Source: Hypoxylon rubiginosum
Taxonomy: Eukaryota > Ascomycota > Sordariomycetes > Xylariales > Hypoxylaceae
Direction of reading: 5' to 3'
Length of the DNA: 64,000 bases
Assembly (NCBI GenBank): GCA_902806565.1
Contig: CADCXA010000043.1
Coordinates: forward strand, 62,001 to 126,000
How positions within the stretch are numbered: the first letter of the stretch is position 1; every line of letters begins with the position of its first letter. The notes beneath the pieces were generated by a model. It saw only the letters and a program-made list of their open reading frames with translations, had not been told where the DNA came from and made no database searches. Of this stretch, positions 49,809 to 62,200 are shown in pieces. A program made the translations under genes and the position numbers.

Positions 49809-52800
49809 ATGTCATCTGCCGACAAGTCCAGACAGTTGTCTGGTGGTAAGGGCTTCTTTTCTAGGAGTAAACATAGGAGTGATAAAAGAAACACCGGCAG
49901 CGAAGAAGGTCGGCACCTTGGCTCGGACCACGACTTGACGTCGCGTACTTCTCGACATGTTAGAGACTCGTCGATAGTATCGATAGACCGGCCAAGCTCG
50001 CCCGATGCCGGCGTAAACAACAATGCCGGCGTCATTACCGCAATCCCCTACGACACCACGCATGCGAACCAGCGAAGTCCGATACCTGTCGAGTACCTTC
50101 CCCGAGGCGAGCAGATGCCCGTGCGACGGGACCCCTTACCTCACCAGCTAAATAAAGCGACTGCCGACTTTCACCAATATCCCACCTTTGATGCGAACAC
50201 GCTCGCAAGCGTGGCCGGCTCTCATACTTCGGCCATGCGCCCTCCCGGCGGTAATATTACGATGGCTTCTACTGGTCGCCAGGCACAATTCCACCAGTGG
50301 GGTCCGGCCTCGGGCGGCTCGACACCTCGAGGAAGTACGGCTTCTTCGATGGCCCCTGGCTTCGCCGAGAGGTGGGATTCTCTCCCCGGCTACGGTATGC
50401 CCGGCTTTGGTAGAGCGTCTAGACAAAGCGACCAGTCCAGCATCTTTTCAGGTAACAAAGTGCCCCCCGAACCTGCCTCAGCCAAGCGCTCATCCAAAGC
50501 AGCACTACCCAGTGCCACATCCCAGAGTTCGATTGCATCGCACCCTTCGAGTAGAGATTCGCATCGCTTAACTAAATTTCCAGGGGCTACCCCCGGCTAT
50601 CAACCACCACCTAGCGCCGGAGATGGCCTTTCGCTTGTTCGACCGGACGACGACAGGGTCACGGAGCAAATGTTCTACGAACTAATGAAAAAACGAGGAT
50701 GGCACAACCTGCCCGAGCAGGCAAAGCGACAAATGCAAGCGTATCCGGCATCGAAGAAATGGACCCTCATTCACCAAGATCGCCTCACCGAATTGCAAGG
50801 CGAGCAGAAGAGAAGGCAAACAGCGAGGGCGGGACAGTATTCCGACGTCAATGTTGTCATATCTTCCGACGAGGAGGGTTCCCCCGAGTGGTACGTTCGG
50901 AAGGTGATGGATAACAGCTTAGACTTGAAAGGCCTCGGTAGCCTCGAGGTCAACCTGCGGACGCAACAGATCGGCTGGGTGAGGCGCTTTATCGAATGCC
51001 AGGGGCAGGTGGCTCTCACGAACGTTTTGTTAAAAATCAACCGGAAAAGCGCGGTGGGACCTGCGGCTCCATCGGACGCGAAGACGAGCGACAAGAATCT
51101 CGACAAGGAATATGATATCCTGAAGTGTCTAAAGGCTTTGTTAAACAATAAGTACGGTGCCGACGATGCGCTCGCTCACCAGCAAGTGGTTGTGGCTCTT
51201 GTCACCTCCCTCATCTCGCCGAGGCTCACGACACGAAAGCTTGTCAGTGATGTGCTGTCCTTCTTGTGCCACTGGGATGGCGGCGAGGGCCACCTGAAGG
51301 TTATCCAGGCTATGGATGTAGTGAAGACCCAGCAGAGCGAGAACGGTCGATTCGATGCCTGGATGCGACTTGTCGAAGTGACCGTGGATGGTCGGGGGAA
51401 GATGGGTAGTCTTGTCGGGGCCAGCGACGAAGTCCGCAGCGGTGGTATCGGCATGGAGAACCTCTTAATGGAGTATGCGGTTGCAACCCTCATTCTCGTT
51501 AACTCGATCATCGACTCGCCCGAAAATGACCTCCAGCTCCGTATGCATATTAGGGCGCAGTTCGGCGCTTGTGGGATCAAGCGGATCCTCACGAAGATGG
51601 AGGGCTTTCAGTATGACTTGATAGACAAGCAGGTAGAACGGTTCCGGACAAACGAAGCTATTGACTACGAGGACATGCTCGAGCGGGAGAACAGCAGCAT
51701 CAAGGACAGCATTGAGGGCGAGGTTAAGGATCTCAACGACCCTGCTCAGATCGTTGATGCCATTCAGCAACGATTGCAAGGCTCTAAGACGCACGACTAC
51801 TTCGTATCCGCACTACAGCATCTACTACTAATCCGAGATAATGACGGAGAGGAGCGGTTACGCATGTTCCAACTCGTCGACTCGATGCTCAGCTACGTGG
51901 CCATGGATCGGCGATTGCCGAACATGGACCTCAAACAGAGTCTGAATTTCACGGTTCAAAATCTCTTGGACAAATTACATACTGATTCCGAGGCACGGCA
52001 AGCTTTGGATGAAGCTCTCGAGACTCGGCAGATCGCCGATGCCGCCATGGCGGAGCGAGATGAGGTGAAAGCGCAGTTGGAGTTGGGTGCTGATGGTCTT
52101 GTTGCCAAGCTCCAGAGACAACTGGAAGAACAATCCCGCTTCATCGAAGCACAGAAACGCCAGGCAGATAGTCTGAAGGCCGAAATCGAGAGTATGCAAA
52201 CAGTGCGCGCAAAGGAGGCGCAGCGGTATGAGCTCGAGACGAGAGAATTATATCTCATGCTTAGGGATGCGCAGGACGTCGCTGCCTCACAGGCTGTCAA
52301 GGGCAGTTCTGGAAGCAAGATCGCCGACGAGAGTCCCGCTCAGATGCAAGGTATATTGGATCGTGAAAAGCTTATGGACCGACTTGCGATGCAGCTCGAA
52401 CGGCAGAAGACCCAGTATAAACTCGAGGGTAGAGTCTGGGGCGAAACCATTGGGCCTTCGGATCGCCTACGTGCGCTACGCGAAGAGATGGATGGTGGCT
52501 ATCAGGATGAATATCCTGGCGCACCCGAAGGCGCAGGGCTTCCACCTCCCGGCCTGGGTGCTGGTGTGCTTGGGTCCGTTAATCGGCAGACCAGGTTGTC
52601 GAGAAAACCTGTCGGCTCGGCAGGACAGCATACCCTTCGCACCGACGATGGTAGTGCTGAGGGTGAAGATGACGTCGTATATGAGAAGCCGAGAGTTGTC
52701 GAGATTAGGAGACCCGTCATGGACCCTAAGCAGGCCTCGAACCTTATGAGCGAGATCCAGGCCAAGGGCAGGAAGGACTACATTAGCGACTCTGAAGAGG

Positions 52801-55096
52801 GTGATGGAGCAACTACCGGTCCTTCGCATCCAAGTCTTGAGTCCCAATCACCCATCACACCAAGCGAAATGGAGCCGCCAAAGATCCAAATTAGCGATAC
52901 GGGTGCTCCTCCGCCTCCGCCACCTCCACCGCCTCCGAGGCCAGGTCAAATCCCGGGGGCTCCACCGCCGCCTCCGCCTCCGCCCCCGTTGCCGGGGATG
53001 CTCCCGGGAGCTGCTCCACCACCACCACCTCCCCCGCCGCCCCCTCCGATGCCTGGAATGTTATCACCCACATCTGCAGGAATGCCTCCTCCCCCACCCC
53101 CACCCCCACCTATGCCTGGCGCTGCAGGAGGGATGCCTCCTCCGCCACCCCCGATGCCTGGGGCTATGTCTGGTCACTTCTTATCCGCACAGAACAACTT
53201 TCCCACGTCTCCTTCTATCGGTCTCCCTATTGTTAGGCCAAAGAAGAAGCTCAAGGCCCTTCATTGGGATAAGGTCGATGCTCCGGAAACAAGTCATTGG
53301 GCAGCGCATGCCCCTTCTGTCGAGGAAAGAGAAGAAAAATATGCCGAACTTAGTAAGAAAGGTATTCTGGACGAAGTTGAGAAATTGTTCATGGCCAAGG
53401 AGATCAAGAAGATTGGAGTTGGCGCCTCTAAGAAGGATGACAAGAAGCAAATCATTTCTAGTGATCTTCGGAAAGCTTACGGTAAGCACAGACTTAAAAG
53501 AACACTAAATCCCCTCAGAATGCTGACTCTATGCCAGAAATTGCTTTTGCCAAATTTTCTCAGCACTCTGTAGAAAGGGTTGTGCAGATGATTATTCACT
53601 GTGATACAGACGTGCTTGACAATTCTGTCGTAATGGAATTCCTTCAAAAGGATGATCTATGCAACGTCCCGGATAGTACCGCGAAGCTTATGGCACCGTA
53701 CAGCAAAGACTGGACTGGGCCAGAAGCCAACAAGGAAAACCGCGAACAGGATCCGACTGAACTAACACGACAGGATCAAATCTACTTATACACTGCCTTT
53801 GAACTACATCATTACTGGAAGAGCAGGATGAGAGCATTAGCTCTAACGAGAAGCTTCGAATCTGATTACGAGGAGATCAACGAAAAGATCCGGCAAGTTG
53901 TCACGGTATCGGAAGGGCTGCGTGACTCTGTGTCTCTTATGAACGTTCTCGGCTTGATTCTCGACATAGGCAATTACATGAACGATGCCAATAAGCAAGC
54001 ACGAGGATTCAAGCTTAGTTCGCTTGCTCGGTTAGGGATGGTGAAGGACGACAAGAACGAGTCGACCCTTGCGGATCTCGTCGAGCGTATCGTGCGGAAC
54101 CAATATCCTGAATGGGAAGGTTTCACAAATGACATCCAAACTGTCATTACTGCTCAGAAGATCAACGTCGAGCAACTGCAAGCGGACGCCAAAAGGTATA
54201 TCGACAACATCAAGAACGTCCAGATGTCGCTAGACAGCGGCAACCTCAGCGATCCTAAGAAGTTCCACCCCCAGGACCGCGTCTCGCAGATCGTCCAGCG
54301 ATCTATGAAGGACGCACGTCGAAAGGCGGAACAGATGGCTCTGTACTTGGAGGAGATGATCCGCACATATGATGACATCATGATCTTCTATGGCGAGGAC
54401 CCCAAAGACGACAATGCCCGTCGCGATTTCTTCGCCAAGCTAGCAATGTTCCTCCAGGAGTGGAAGAGGAGCAGAGACAAGAACGTACAGTACGAAGAGA
54501 CGCGACGCAGAAACGAAGCCAGTATGAAACGGAAACACGCACAACTCAGGGTTGCAGGCAGCGTAGAAAGTGGCCCGCCGTCGCCGGCGTCTGCTGGTGC
54601 AATGGATTCTTTACTTGAGAAACTACGTGCTGCGGCGCCGCAAACAAGGGATCAACGAGATAGAAGGAGGCGTGCGCGTCTCAAGGATCGCCACCAAGTA
54701 CGTATCGCCTCGGGCCAAAAGATTCCCGATCTCAACGAGCTTTCCGAGGCCGAAGTTGTCCTCCGTCCCGAGGGCACCAATGGGGCTGGAGATTCCGGCA
54801 GCAACCCTCTCAGCCCGGACCTATCATCTCCTGGAGATGCTCCTGCAGGAGCCGGAGAAGACGGTTTGGCTCAAAGAGCCGCGATGCTACTTCAAGATAT
54901 GAGAGGCGGAGATGGAGTAGAGGACGAGAATCCCGAAAAACGCGACAGCTTAAGAAAATCAGCAGCAGAAGAAAGGAGAGCCAGACGCCGACGATTAAAG
55001 GGCGGCTCCGGCGCAGCCTCTACTATCGGAGATGGGGATGAAGCAATGAAAAGCCCAATACCCGAGGAGCCTGCGATTGCAGCATCGGAGGAATGA
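49809..55096 (+). CDS. Bni1/SepA-type diaphanous-related formin
   Basis: Two exons, 49,809-53,481 and 53,538-55,096. The 56-bp intron restores AYEIAFAKFS at the start of the FH2 core. The product is 1,743 residues, close to other filamentous-fungal formins. Order: a disordered basic N-terminus; GTPase-binding/FH3 region from about residue 278 (VTEQMFYELMKKRGWHNLPE) to about 700; coiled coil about 735-860; FH1 with long Pro runs about 1,030-1,117; FH2 about 1,136-1,545 (LKALHWDKVD, LGLILDIGNYMN, GFKLSSLARL); and a DAD-like autoregulatory motif near 1,580-1,625 (MDSLLEKLRAA followed by RRRRARLKDR). It nucleates linear actin cables at the hyphal tip and at septa. Rho GTPase binding should release DAD inhibition. 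Confidence 0.95.
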
Positions 55097-55916
55097 ACAA
55101 ACGAAGACACGAGGAACGGGGTCAAATCGATTTCTTCGCTGCTTAATATATCCAAACGATACGATATATAATGTCTACAATACTATTACAGCTCACCCTC
55201 CAAGGAGGGTGAGTATGCCAGTCACCGCAAGCAAGAAGTCCGAAGCTTCTTCAAGCCGTTCGAAGTCGGGGAGTCGTATATGAAATTGAAGCGTTGCCTC
55301 CGCAACCCTCTACATAAGCCAGCTGGTCCTGGGGCCTGCCAAAAGGTTTAGCAGATGGACCCCTTGGAGAACTTTATTTCGAAACGCAGTATTGAAGTTG
55401 AGCAGAAAGCCATTGCTTGTGTATTGTTTGTTGTGGAACGGTGTTCATATTGGCTTGCTGGTAGGCATGACGAAACCTAGCTGTCTACATGCCAGAAAGC
55501 CGATTCAACTAGGGGTTTCAGACTTCTAATGCCTTAATACCTTCCCTCCACTCCACTTTGTGAAACATGGAGGAACAAGGGTCGCAGAGATACGTTCTTA
55601 GCATACTTGCTGCAAAAAGGACACGAGAGACTTATAAGCCACGTGTGCTTAAACCGCCAAAGGGAGGGTTGGGATGAAATACCGGAAGTGGAGAGCAAGC
55701 AGAACGGCGGAAGTGAGTCAATGTGTATAGGTGTAGTTTATACTACTTAAATACGACAATGTCACTTAATAACCCTCAATTCTGAGTTTGTCTTAATAGT
55801 GCTACGTTGAAATCTGCCTCCTCTTTGCCGGGGGGTCTCGCAATAATACTAGATACGAGGCACATCATGGCGTGTCCGTACCGATCCAAACCGGACCCGA
55901 GGTGCAAGTAAGCAGG
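55097..55916. other. intergenic downstream of the formin
   Basis: Contains 3' sequence of the formin and, on the right, the end of the minus-strand secreted-protein gene. No gene seen. A perfect 22-bp inverted repeat lies at 55,192-55,213. Confidence 0.5.
55192..55213. terminator. perfect hairpin in the formin 3' region
   Basis: CTCACCCTCC and GGAGGGTGAG are exact inverted copies separated by AA, about 100 bases after the formin stop. It could form a 3'-UTR stem. A bacterial-type terminator function is not implied. Confidence 0.4.
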
Positions 55917-57201
55917 TCACCTGCGCGGGTGCATGTTGCTTGAACAAATCCAATACCTATGGCGTCGTAGGAGGGTCTGGCATATTGTTAGCGGGGCATT
56001 TTGCTCAAAAAGGGGGGGCTGTATCACGTACGAGTCGCTACAAATCCAGGTTTGCGTAATCGTAAGGACTATCGCCGTTCAAAAGTCAGTAAAACGCACT
56101 ACCTCAGCGTCCAGAGCCGGGGGCGAGAGCAAAAAAAACTCACAGTCCGTCTCCGGGTCGAACGTGAACACGGCCGTAGTCGGCGAAGTGCTGTTCCCCT
56201 CGCCGGCCCAGGTACAGGCCCCGCTGAAAAGGGCCGAATTGGCACCAGCGTCAGGAGAACCGGGGGCGCACGCGAACACGTCGCTGTTGGCCATGTTGCG
56301 CAGGGTGAATGCCGGGCCCGTGTCGGCCGACGGCGTCTTGGTGCCCGGGGCCAGCGCGTACCGGCGCGTCCACTGCTCCAGCTGCCACGACTGGTACAGG
56401 GACGCGTCGTCCGCGCAGGCCGTGCCCGAGGATGCGTGCGCGGGGCCGCCGCGCGTCGCGATGACGGCTTTCGGGGCGGGGGTGGACGGGTTCAGGGTGC
56501 AGCTCTCGCTGCTGGATTCGGTGGCGGGGGCGCAGGCTAGGTCTAGCTGCGTGGAGCCGATGGCTAGGGCTTCGGAGCTGTTGGGGGTTTGGTTTGTGAG
56601 TGTGAGTGTGGATGAGTTGGTGGTTGGAATGGGTGAGTGAGGGGGAAGGTGAAAAGGGGGTGGTGGTGGTGACGGTGTTGACTTACCCTTCAATATCCGA
56701 GCACGCAAATGTATGCGACACGTACATAGTACGGTTCTTCCAGTCCAGGGCGAACGAGACCGTCGTGTCCGAGTTGGGTCCGTTGCCGGCCCAGATGCAG
56801 TCACCCCATATCTACCACAAACAAGAGTCAGTGTCTCTCTTCACCCAATTCAAGCCAATTTCTAGTAGTCTCATTACTCCTAGGACGAAAAAGGAGGTAT
56901 TCATAGAGCTCAACATCTAGAAACTCACAAGCTTGTCTCCGCCTTCGTACCAGCCGGCCCATGCCTCTGGCCACTCCCCCATGCACTCGAAAAACGTGCT
57001 ATAGCCGCTTCCGGCCGTGGGCATGATGCTGAACGACACGGTGGCGGTGCTGTCGTCCACGCCCGGGTCCGCGCCGTCGTACCGGCCGTCGCCCACGGTC
57101 CACTGGTACGTCGAGGACGAGTTGGTGCCGCAGACTCGGGCGGCTGTCGCGCCGGCCGCGAGCGACAGCGCCGCTGCGAGAGTTGCTGCTGCGTTTCGCA
57201 T
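55917..57201 (-). CDS. secreted protein with two repeated lobes, function unknown
   Basis: Four exons from the ATG at 57,201: 57,201-56,929, 56,811-56,687, 56,577-56,144 and 56,068-55,917, with phases consistent. An alternative ATG at 57,222 adds MLPPSFT before the signal peptide MRNAAATLAAALSLAAGATA. The mature protein has two similar lobes. WAGNGPN-SDTTVSFALDWK...MYVSHTFACSD (exon 2) matches WAGEGNSTSPTTAVFTFDPE...LTITQTWICSD (exons 3-4). The second lobe only becomes complete with the last intron, which has a TACTGAC branch site, and this supports that exon. The tail after the second lobe is less certain. Cys-rich with several N-glycosylation sites. I recognise no enzyme. The gene is divergent from the DUF1996 gene. 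Confidence 0.65.
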
Positions 57202-58196
57202 CGTGAAGGAAGGAGGTAGCATGTGCCGATATTTCTTTTTCAGTTTTCGGGCTTACCCAAGGATTGTCGGACGGGATCGTGACCTCTCTCGTGTGCGTGT
57301 GTGTGTAGGTAAGCCTTTAAATCCCACTAGCCCGGGCAGTATCTTCTACCATCGGCGAATGAGTGATAAGAAAGGGGGGTCTGCTGCTGCTGCCCCTTAC
57401 GATCGACTTGCCGGTAAGTTGAGGGCCAAACCTGGCCTTTGCTATTTTGAGAGCACCATCAAGTACCGCGGCCTGCCTCTTGGTCGTTGCATTCTAATCT
57501 GGATGAATGGGTTTGGTAATTACCCCTATTCTACCGCGTGGTGGCGACGGACTATAAAGGACCCAATCATCGCACTACAGGAGAAGCAGTTAGGCTCAGC
57601 TAGATAAGTGAATATCCTTAGCGACGCTTAGTTTGCGAGATTTGGAATCTTTTAGGACTCGTTATTTTATTCGATCGCGTTGAATCTGATTCGTATTGGG
57701 CAGAGACTCCTAAGAAATTCAAGGGATTTTGTAGTCTAACATGCCTCAAGTATCTGATAGGATTTGGCATCTTGCCTAAATCAGGATCACTTTCTTACAG
57801 CTTGCTACATAATCTGTATCTTCAAATGTGTGATACAGCAGAGCAGCCTGTTCATTGGGAAGGCTATTTACCGGATAGATCGACGGATCTCGGCAGTATG
57901 TAGCATCGTGCAGGGGAGACCGAGCTTTTGTCTGACCGGTTCGAAGATTATGTGCCGGCCCTCTAATCAATATACCTGGAGATTAAACCTGTGGGATAAC
58001 GTCTTAGCGGTCCTCGGTCGGCATTATTCCAGTCATCCTAGGAAGAGATGGGCAGGTCCGCGTATATAGGAATTGCAATCCAGAACATCATATGAGTAGT
58101 ATTCTAGCTTCCTTTCGGTTTTGAGGCCATTCCCATCGTAGCGTTGCCCCTTTCCCTTCCGCGTAGCAGACCAACTTGCTACCGCTTTCGTTCAAG
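57202..58196. other. divergent intergenic region between two secreted-protein genes
   Basis: About 1 kb. A plus-strand open frame from ATG 57,359 to 57,607 (82 codons, MSDKKGGSAAAAPYDRL...) has reasonable composition but no recognisable domain and lies in a promoter region, so it is not called as a gene. A CGTGTGCGTGTGTGTGTAG-like run lies at 57,291-57,308. Confidence 0.45.
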
Positions 58197-59553
58197 ATGC
58201 AGTGGAAAGCCCTCGCCGTGGCGCTTGTCGCGCAGACGGCCGCAGCGCAGCAGATGATCAGGTTCGGGTGCTCGCAGCTTGTGATCGGTATGTATGAAAC
58301 ATGTCGTGTTCTCATTTTCAGCCCTGGTTTCCCGAACCTCCTTTCAATGTTTACCTACCTACCGGTTCGGCGAAAAGGCGCTCAAGTATTAGGAGGAAAA
58401 TGCTAACGCGACACGGCTCTAAGAGCGTCTTGACCCGCTCGTCAACCCGGGCGCCCTGGAGTCGCCGCATCTTCACCAGATCGTGGGCGGGAACGCGTTC
58501 AACGCGTCCATGGACCCGGCGAGTCTCGACCTAGTAGCGGACTCGACGTGCACGAGCTGCACGTTCTCGGAAGACTTCTCGAACTATTGGACGGCGGTGC
58601 TCTTCTTCCGCGCACGCAACGGCACGTACAAGCGGGTACCGCAGTTCCCCAACGTCGGGCTCCGCGCCGTCGGCGGCGTCACCGTCTACTACATCCCGCC
58701 GTACGACGGCAAGACCAAGGTCACGGCCTTCAAGCCGGGCTTCCGCATGCTAGTCGGCGACGCCGCGCTGCGCAAGGCCGACGGCATGCAGCGCCAGCTG
58801 TGCCACCGCTGCTACGGCGCCGAGAACTACGAGGGCGGCGACAGCGGCGGCGCGCCGTGCACCGGCTCCGACACCCAGAGCCTGCCGCCGGTCCAGTGCA
58901 ACGGGGGCATCCGCACCACCATCACCTTCCCGACCTGCTGGGACGGCAAGAACCTGGACAGCCCGGACCACAACAGCCACGTCGCCTACCCCAGCAGCGG
59001 GACGTTCGAGTCCGTAGGCACCTGTCCCGAGACGCACCCCGTCCGATTACCCCAACTCATGTACGAGGTCATGTGGGATGTGAGTGCTGCGAATTCCACT
59101 GCTGCGATGTCCCTGCAAGCCAAAGCTAACATGTATTAACTACAGACCACCCCCTTCAACGACCCCGAGCTATGGCCCGAGGACGGCTCGCAGCCGTTCG
59201 TGTGGAGCACGGGAGACTCGTGAGCGTCCCCTTCTTGGAAGCCCATACTTTTTTTCATGGCGAACTGACAACGCGCGTGATTATAGGAGCGGCTTTTCGC
59301 AACACGGCGACTACGTCTTCGGCTGGAAGGGAGACTCCCTGCAGCGCGCTCTCGACGCGCGATGCAACAACGCGGTGTGCAAGGAGCTCAAGGTCCAGTC
59401 GTCCGAGGACGCCATGATGTGCACCAAGGCGCAGACCGCAGTCGAAGATGTGGATGGCTGTAAGTCATTCCGTCGATCTTGGGCACTGACGAGAATTTAA
59501 CTGACTATTTTGTAGGGCTCCAAAGCATCCCGGGCCAGCCTATGCTCGACTAG
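58197..59553 (+). CDS. secreted DUF1996-domain protein
   Basis: Five exons: 58,197-58,287, 58,424-59,079, 59,146-59,219, 59,287-59,459 and 59,516-59,553. All are phase-consistent, giving 343 residues ending GQPMLD. The signal peptide is MQWKALAVALVAQTAAAQQ. The DUF1996 hallmarks are SPHLHQIVGGNAFNASM, DLVADSTCTSCTFSEDFSNY, TFPTCWDGKNLDSPDHNSH, PQLMYEVMWDT and SQHGDYVFGWKGDSL. The family is widespread in ascomycetes, usually secreted or cell-wall-associated, sometimes with an added WSC domain. Its biochemical role is unknown, and this copy has no extra domain. The first intron (136 bp) has a CTAAC branch site. It is intact in all five exons. Confidence 0.9.
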
Positions 59554-60175
59554 ATGGATTTGTGTATTGTTTTTGGTTTCTGGATAGAAGAAATGTCGTT
59601 TTACGTAGTAGAGTGAACCATTAATACCAGCTTAAATCAATAGATCCAATTTGGATCGCGTCGTTAGAATGGTATATCGTTGTATTAGTGACCGAGCTTA
59701 GGACTCCGAACTTGAATACTGATTGTTTGATCTTGAGGTCAACTCTTCTCACTGGTCCCTCCACACTCGGATTCGACTATATCTGGGGAGGTTTCGCTTG
59801 GTGATTGCGCTGCTTACCTTAGGTAGGTAGACAATTGCCAATGGGCGATGCTAACAGATAGACTAAGCTAGAAGAGTTGCCGAGGAATAGAGAGAATTCA
59901 GGGTTGCATTAGTAGGTCGTTAATTTAAGTATAATCGGATGCTCTTCGGAGTTGTCGCTATAAAGATCGTATTGGTCGCTATTACTAGATGCCATATAAT
60001 TATAAAGAACAGATCGATATCAGGAATACCTACGCCTTTCTCCCCTTACCACACTTGGTATTTATGGACCGCCCCTTATTTGTGAAGGACACCACATTAC
60101 CAGGTTTTTCCCAATGTTCTAATCGACAACAGTAGTTCATCGTCACGAACGAGTGGCTCCCTCTTTCTAGCCGGC
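59554..60175. other. intergenic, convergent between DUF1996 and C2H2 genes
   Basis: About 620 bp of moderately AT-rich 3' sequence. No gene, repeat or RNA seen. Confidence 0.5.
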
Positions 60176-61782
60176 TTATATGCGGTACATGGGGATGCCC
60201 CTATTTCTGTAAACAAAGACGGAGCGGACGGCGTTACTCAAAACGGTTTCACCTTCTTCAGTCTTCATATCGCTCTCGGACTGAGCATGCTCCTGCTCTG
60301 GGAAATTTCCAGGTTCTGGTAAGTCTTGGTGGACATCAACATTATCCTCAGATATCGTTTTCTCTCCGAAATCGGGCTCGCCATCCCGCGTGCTTGGCAA
60401 AGCCATCAGCGCAATCTGCTCCAAGTGCCCCCCGATGTGCTTCTCGATTCCCACACTAGTGTATATTTCCTTTTGACAAAAGGGGCAGTGGGCCTTGGCG
60501 TTATGTATAATTTTGCTGCTCATTGCGGCTCTCATATCTACTGGTTTTGTCTTCTTGGTGTATGGGAGATGTACTTTTGGGCGACGTATTTCGGGCATAT
60601 AGCGTTGCAGCTCACGAGGAGTTTCTATAGTCGTAAGGCATCCGTCTAAGACATTGATGGCTTTAGGGGGTCCGTTAAGGGGTCGTCACTGTCGCCAGTG
60701 GTAATAGAGCTCGTGCTCAAACCATGATTCTCGGCTGGAGTAAAGCTTTCCAGGTTCGCATGTGCAGTTTTCGAAGGTGCAAATGTAAGGTTGGAGGTCT
60801 TGCAGAATATGGTTCCTAAATCAACATTAGCATTGGCTAAGCTCGATATCCCAGTTCTAAGAGAGACGCGGTGACATACTTCCACACATCCTCATTCGGG
60901 ATTGGGAGAGGCAGGAGACAAGCGATGCACACTCGGCAATCTTCCTTGACTTCCTCTGGGAGTGGTGGTACCCTAAACCTGGAGGACATATCCCCCAAGA
61001 TATCGGAGGCTGAGAACGTGGAACTCGTACGGCCGACGGTAGATGCCAAATCTGGATCTGGGACGTGAGACTTGGTAGACGATGTCCTATCCGGTGCTGT
61101 ATAGTTTGTTCTGGTTTGCGGGATCTTCATCGCGATGTTCAATTTCTTATGATAGTCTTGTGTTTGTTTAAGCAGGCGTCGCCTTTGCAAGCTCGCCTCT
61201 ATGAGCCGACTCCTCAGGGTCTGCGCCAGGCCAGGAAAGAGTTGAGTGAATAGTTTATCATGTTCTCTCAAGAATAAATCCTCTTCTGAGAGCTTAGTAT
61301 TCTGGGCTCTCTCGTACTGAATTACCACCTTGGCGCGGACCAAAATATCGATCATTGCTTCTACGTGGATAAGAGGCTTACCCAGCCCAGCACAATACAA
61401 AATACTCATCAAAGCTGGGTTCTCGGCTTCTACAAACGAGTGAGCAGATAGTAAGCAGATGCTTTAAGAGATCACTAAGATATCGGAATATTTACTTACC
61501 AGCTTGTGCGTATAGTCGCGGCCCTAATGGCTCGCGTAGTGTGGCTTCTATGCTCCCGAGGCATTCGAGAATCGATTTCTTGACTTTCGAGTCGTCTCGA
61601 AGCCAATCATCAAGCGATTGAGGTCCTTCAACTTGGGCGCCGACCTCATCACACCACTCGCCAAAACGTTTCGATAAACTCCGGGCTTCTTGGGATGTGT
61701 CCGAGTCAAATTCATGTGCGAGCTTTCCTAGTAGTTCTGCACATTGCTGCGCTTCTAGAAATATCGTCGCCTTTCTAGACAT
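60176..61782 (-). pseudogene. fungal C2H2 zinc-finger protein gene with in-frame TGA
   Basis: Exons from the ATG at 61,782: 61,782-61,500, 61,429-60,880, then 60,815 onward. Both introns are canonical and phase-matched. The N-terminal helical region (MSRKATIFLEAQQCAELLGK, AENPALMSILYCAG, PLPIPNEDVWKNHILQDLQP) leads to a first zinc-finger-like segment, YICTFENCTCEPG ... WFEHELYYH. The codon after HWRQ, where relatives carry Trp, is TGA at 60,686-60,688, ending the product at 320 residues. The same frame then continues without other stops through LQRYMPEIRRP to a second finger, HCPFCQKEIYTSVGIEKHIGGH, and ends at 60,176. A TGG to TGA change fits a RIP-type G-to-A mutation. No intron can remove the stop in phase. 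The central finger seen in relatives is not recognisable. Confidence 0.65.
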
Positions 61783-62200
61783 ATTCAGTAGAAAGAAGAC
61801 TCAAAAACAATTGTCGTGGTCTTGTTTGCGAAATGGCTTTGATTGCTGGTCTTAGCGTAGCTAGGCGAAACGGTTTGATGGGAGTAAAGGTTCGTCGAGC
61901 TTCAATTGTCAGCTCTCTTATATCCTCATTCGTGGCCAAGGCGTAGTTAGATCCGAATGGAGATATATTTAAACCTAGGGATATCCAAATTAAGGGTAGC
62001 AATCGCCAGTCACACACCCGTCATATATACGTAGCCACCCGGTAGGACTATTGGTCTAGAAATACGATAGGAGGTAGGTCTCTTTATACTTACTAGAGGC
62101 TTCTTTGTTTTTACCCCTGTATATACGCGGAGCCTAGTAGCCGTTTGGTTAATAGTTTTTCGTGCAGTTTATATTAACTAGATTACTAAGATCAGCGGTT
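61783..62200. other. upstream region of the C2H2 gene, edge of island 2
   Basis: A minus-strand frame of 80 codons (61,775-62,017) overlaps the gene start and has no recognisable content. Composition grades into the AT-rich block near 62,170-62,220. Confidence 0.45.
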
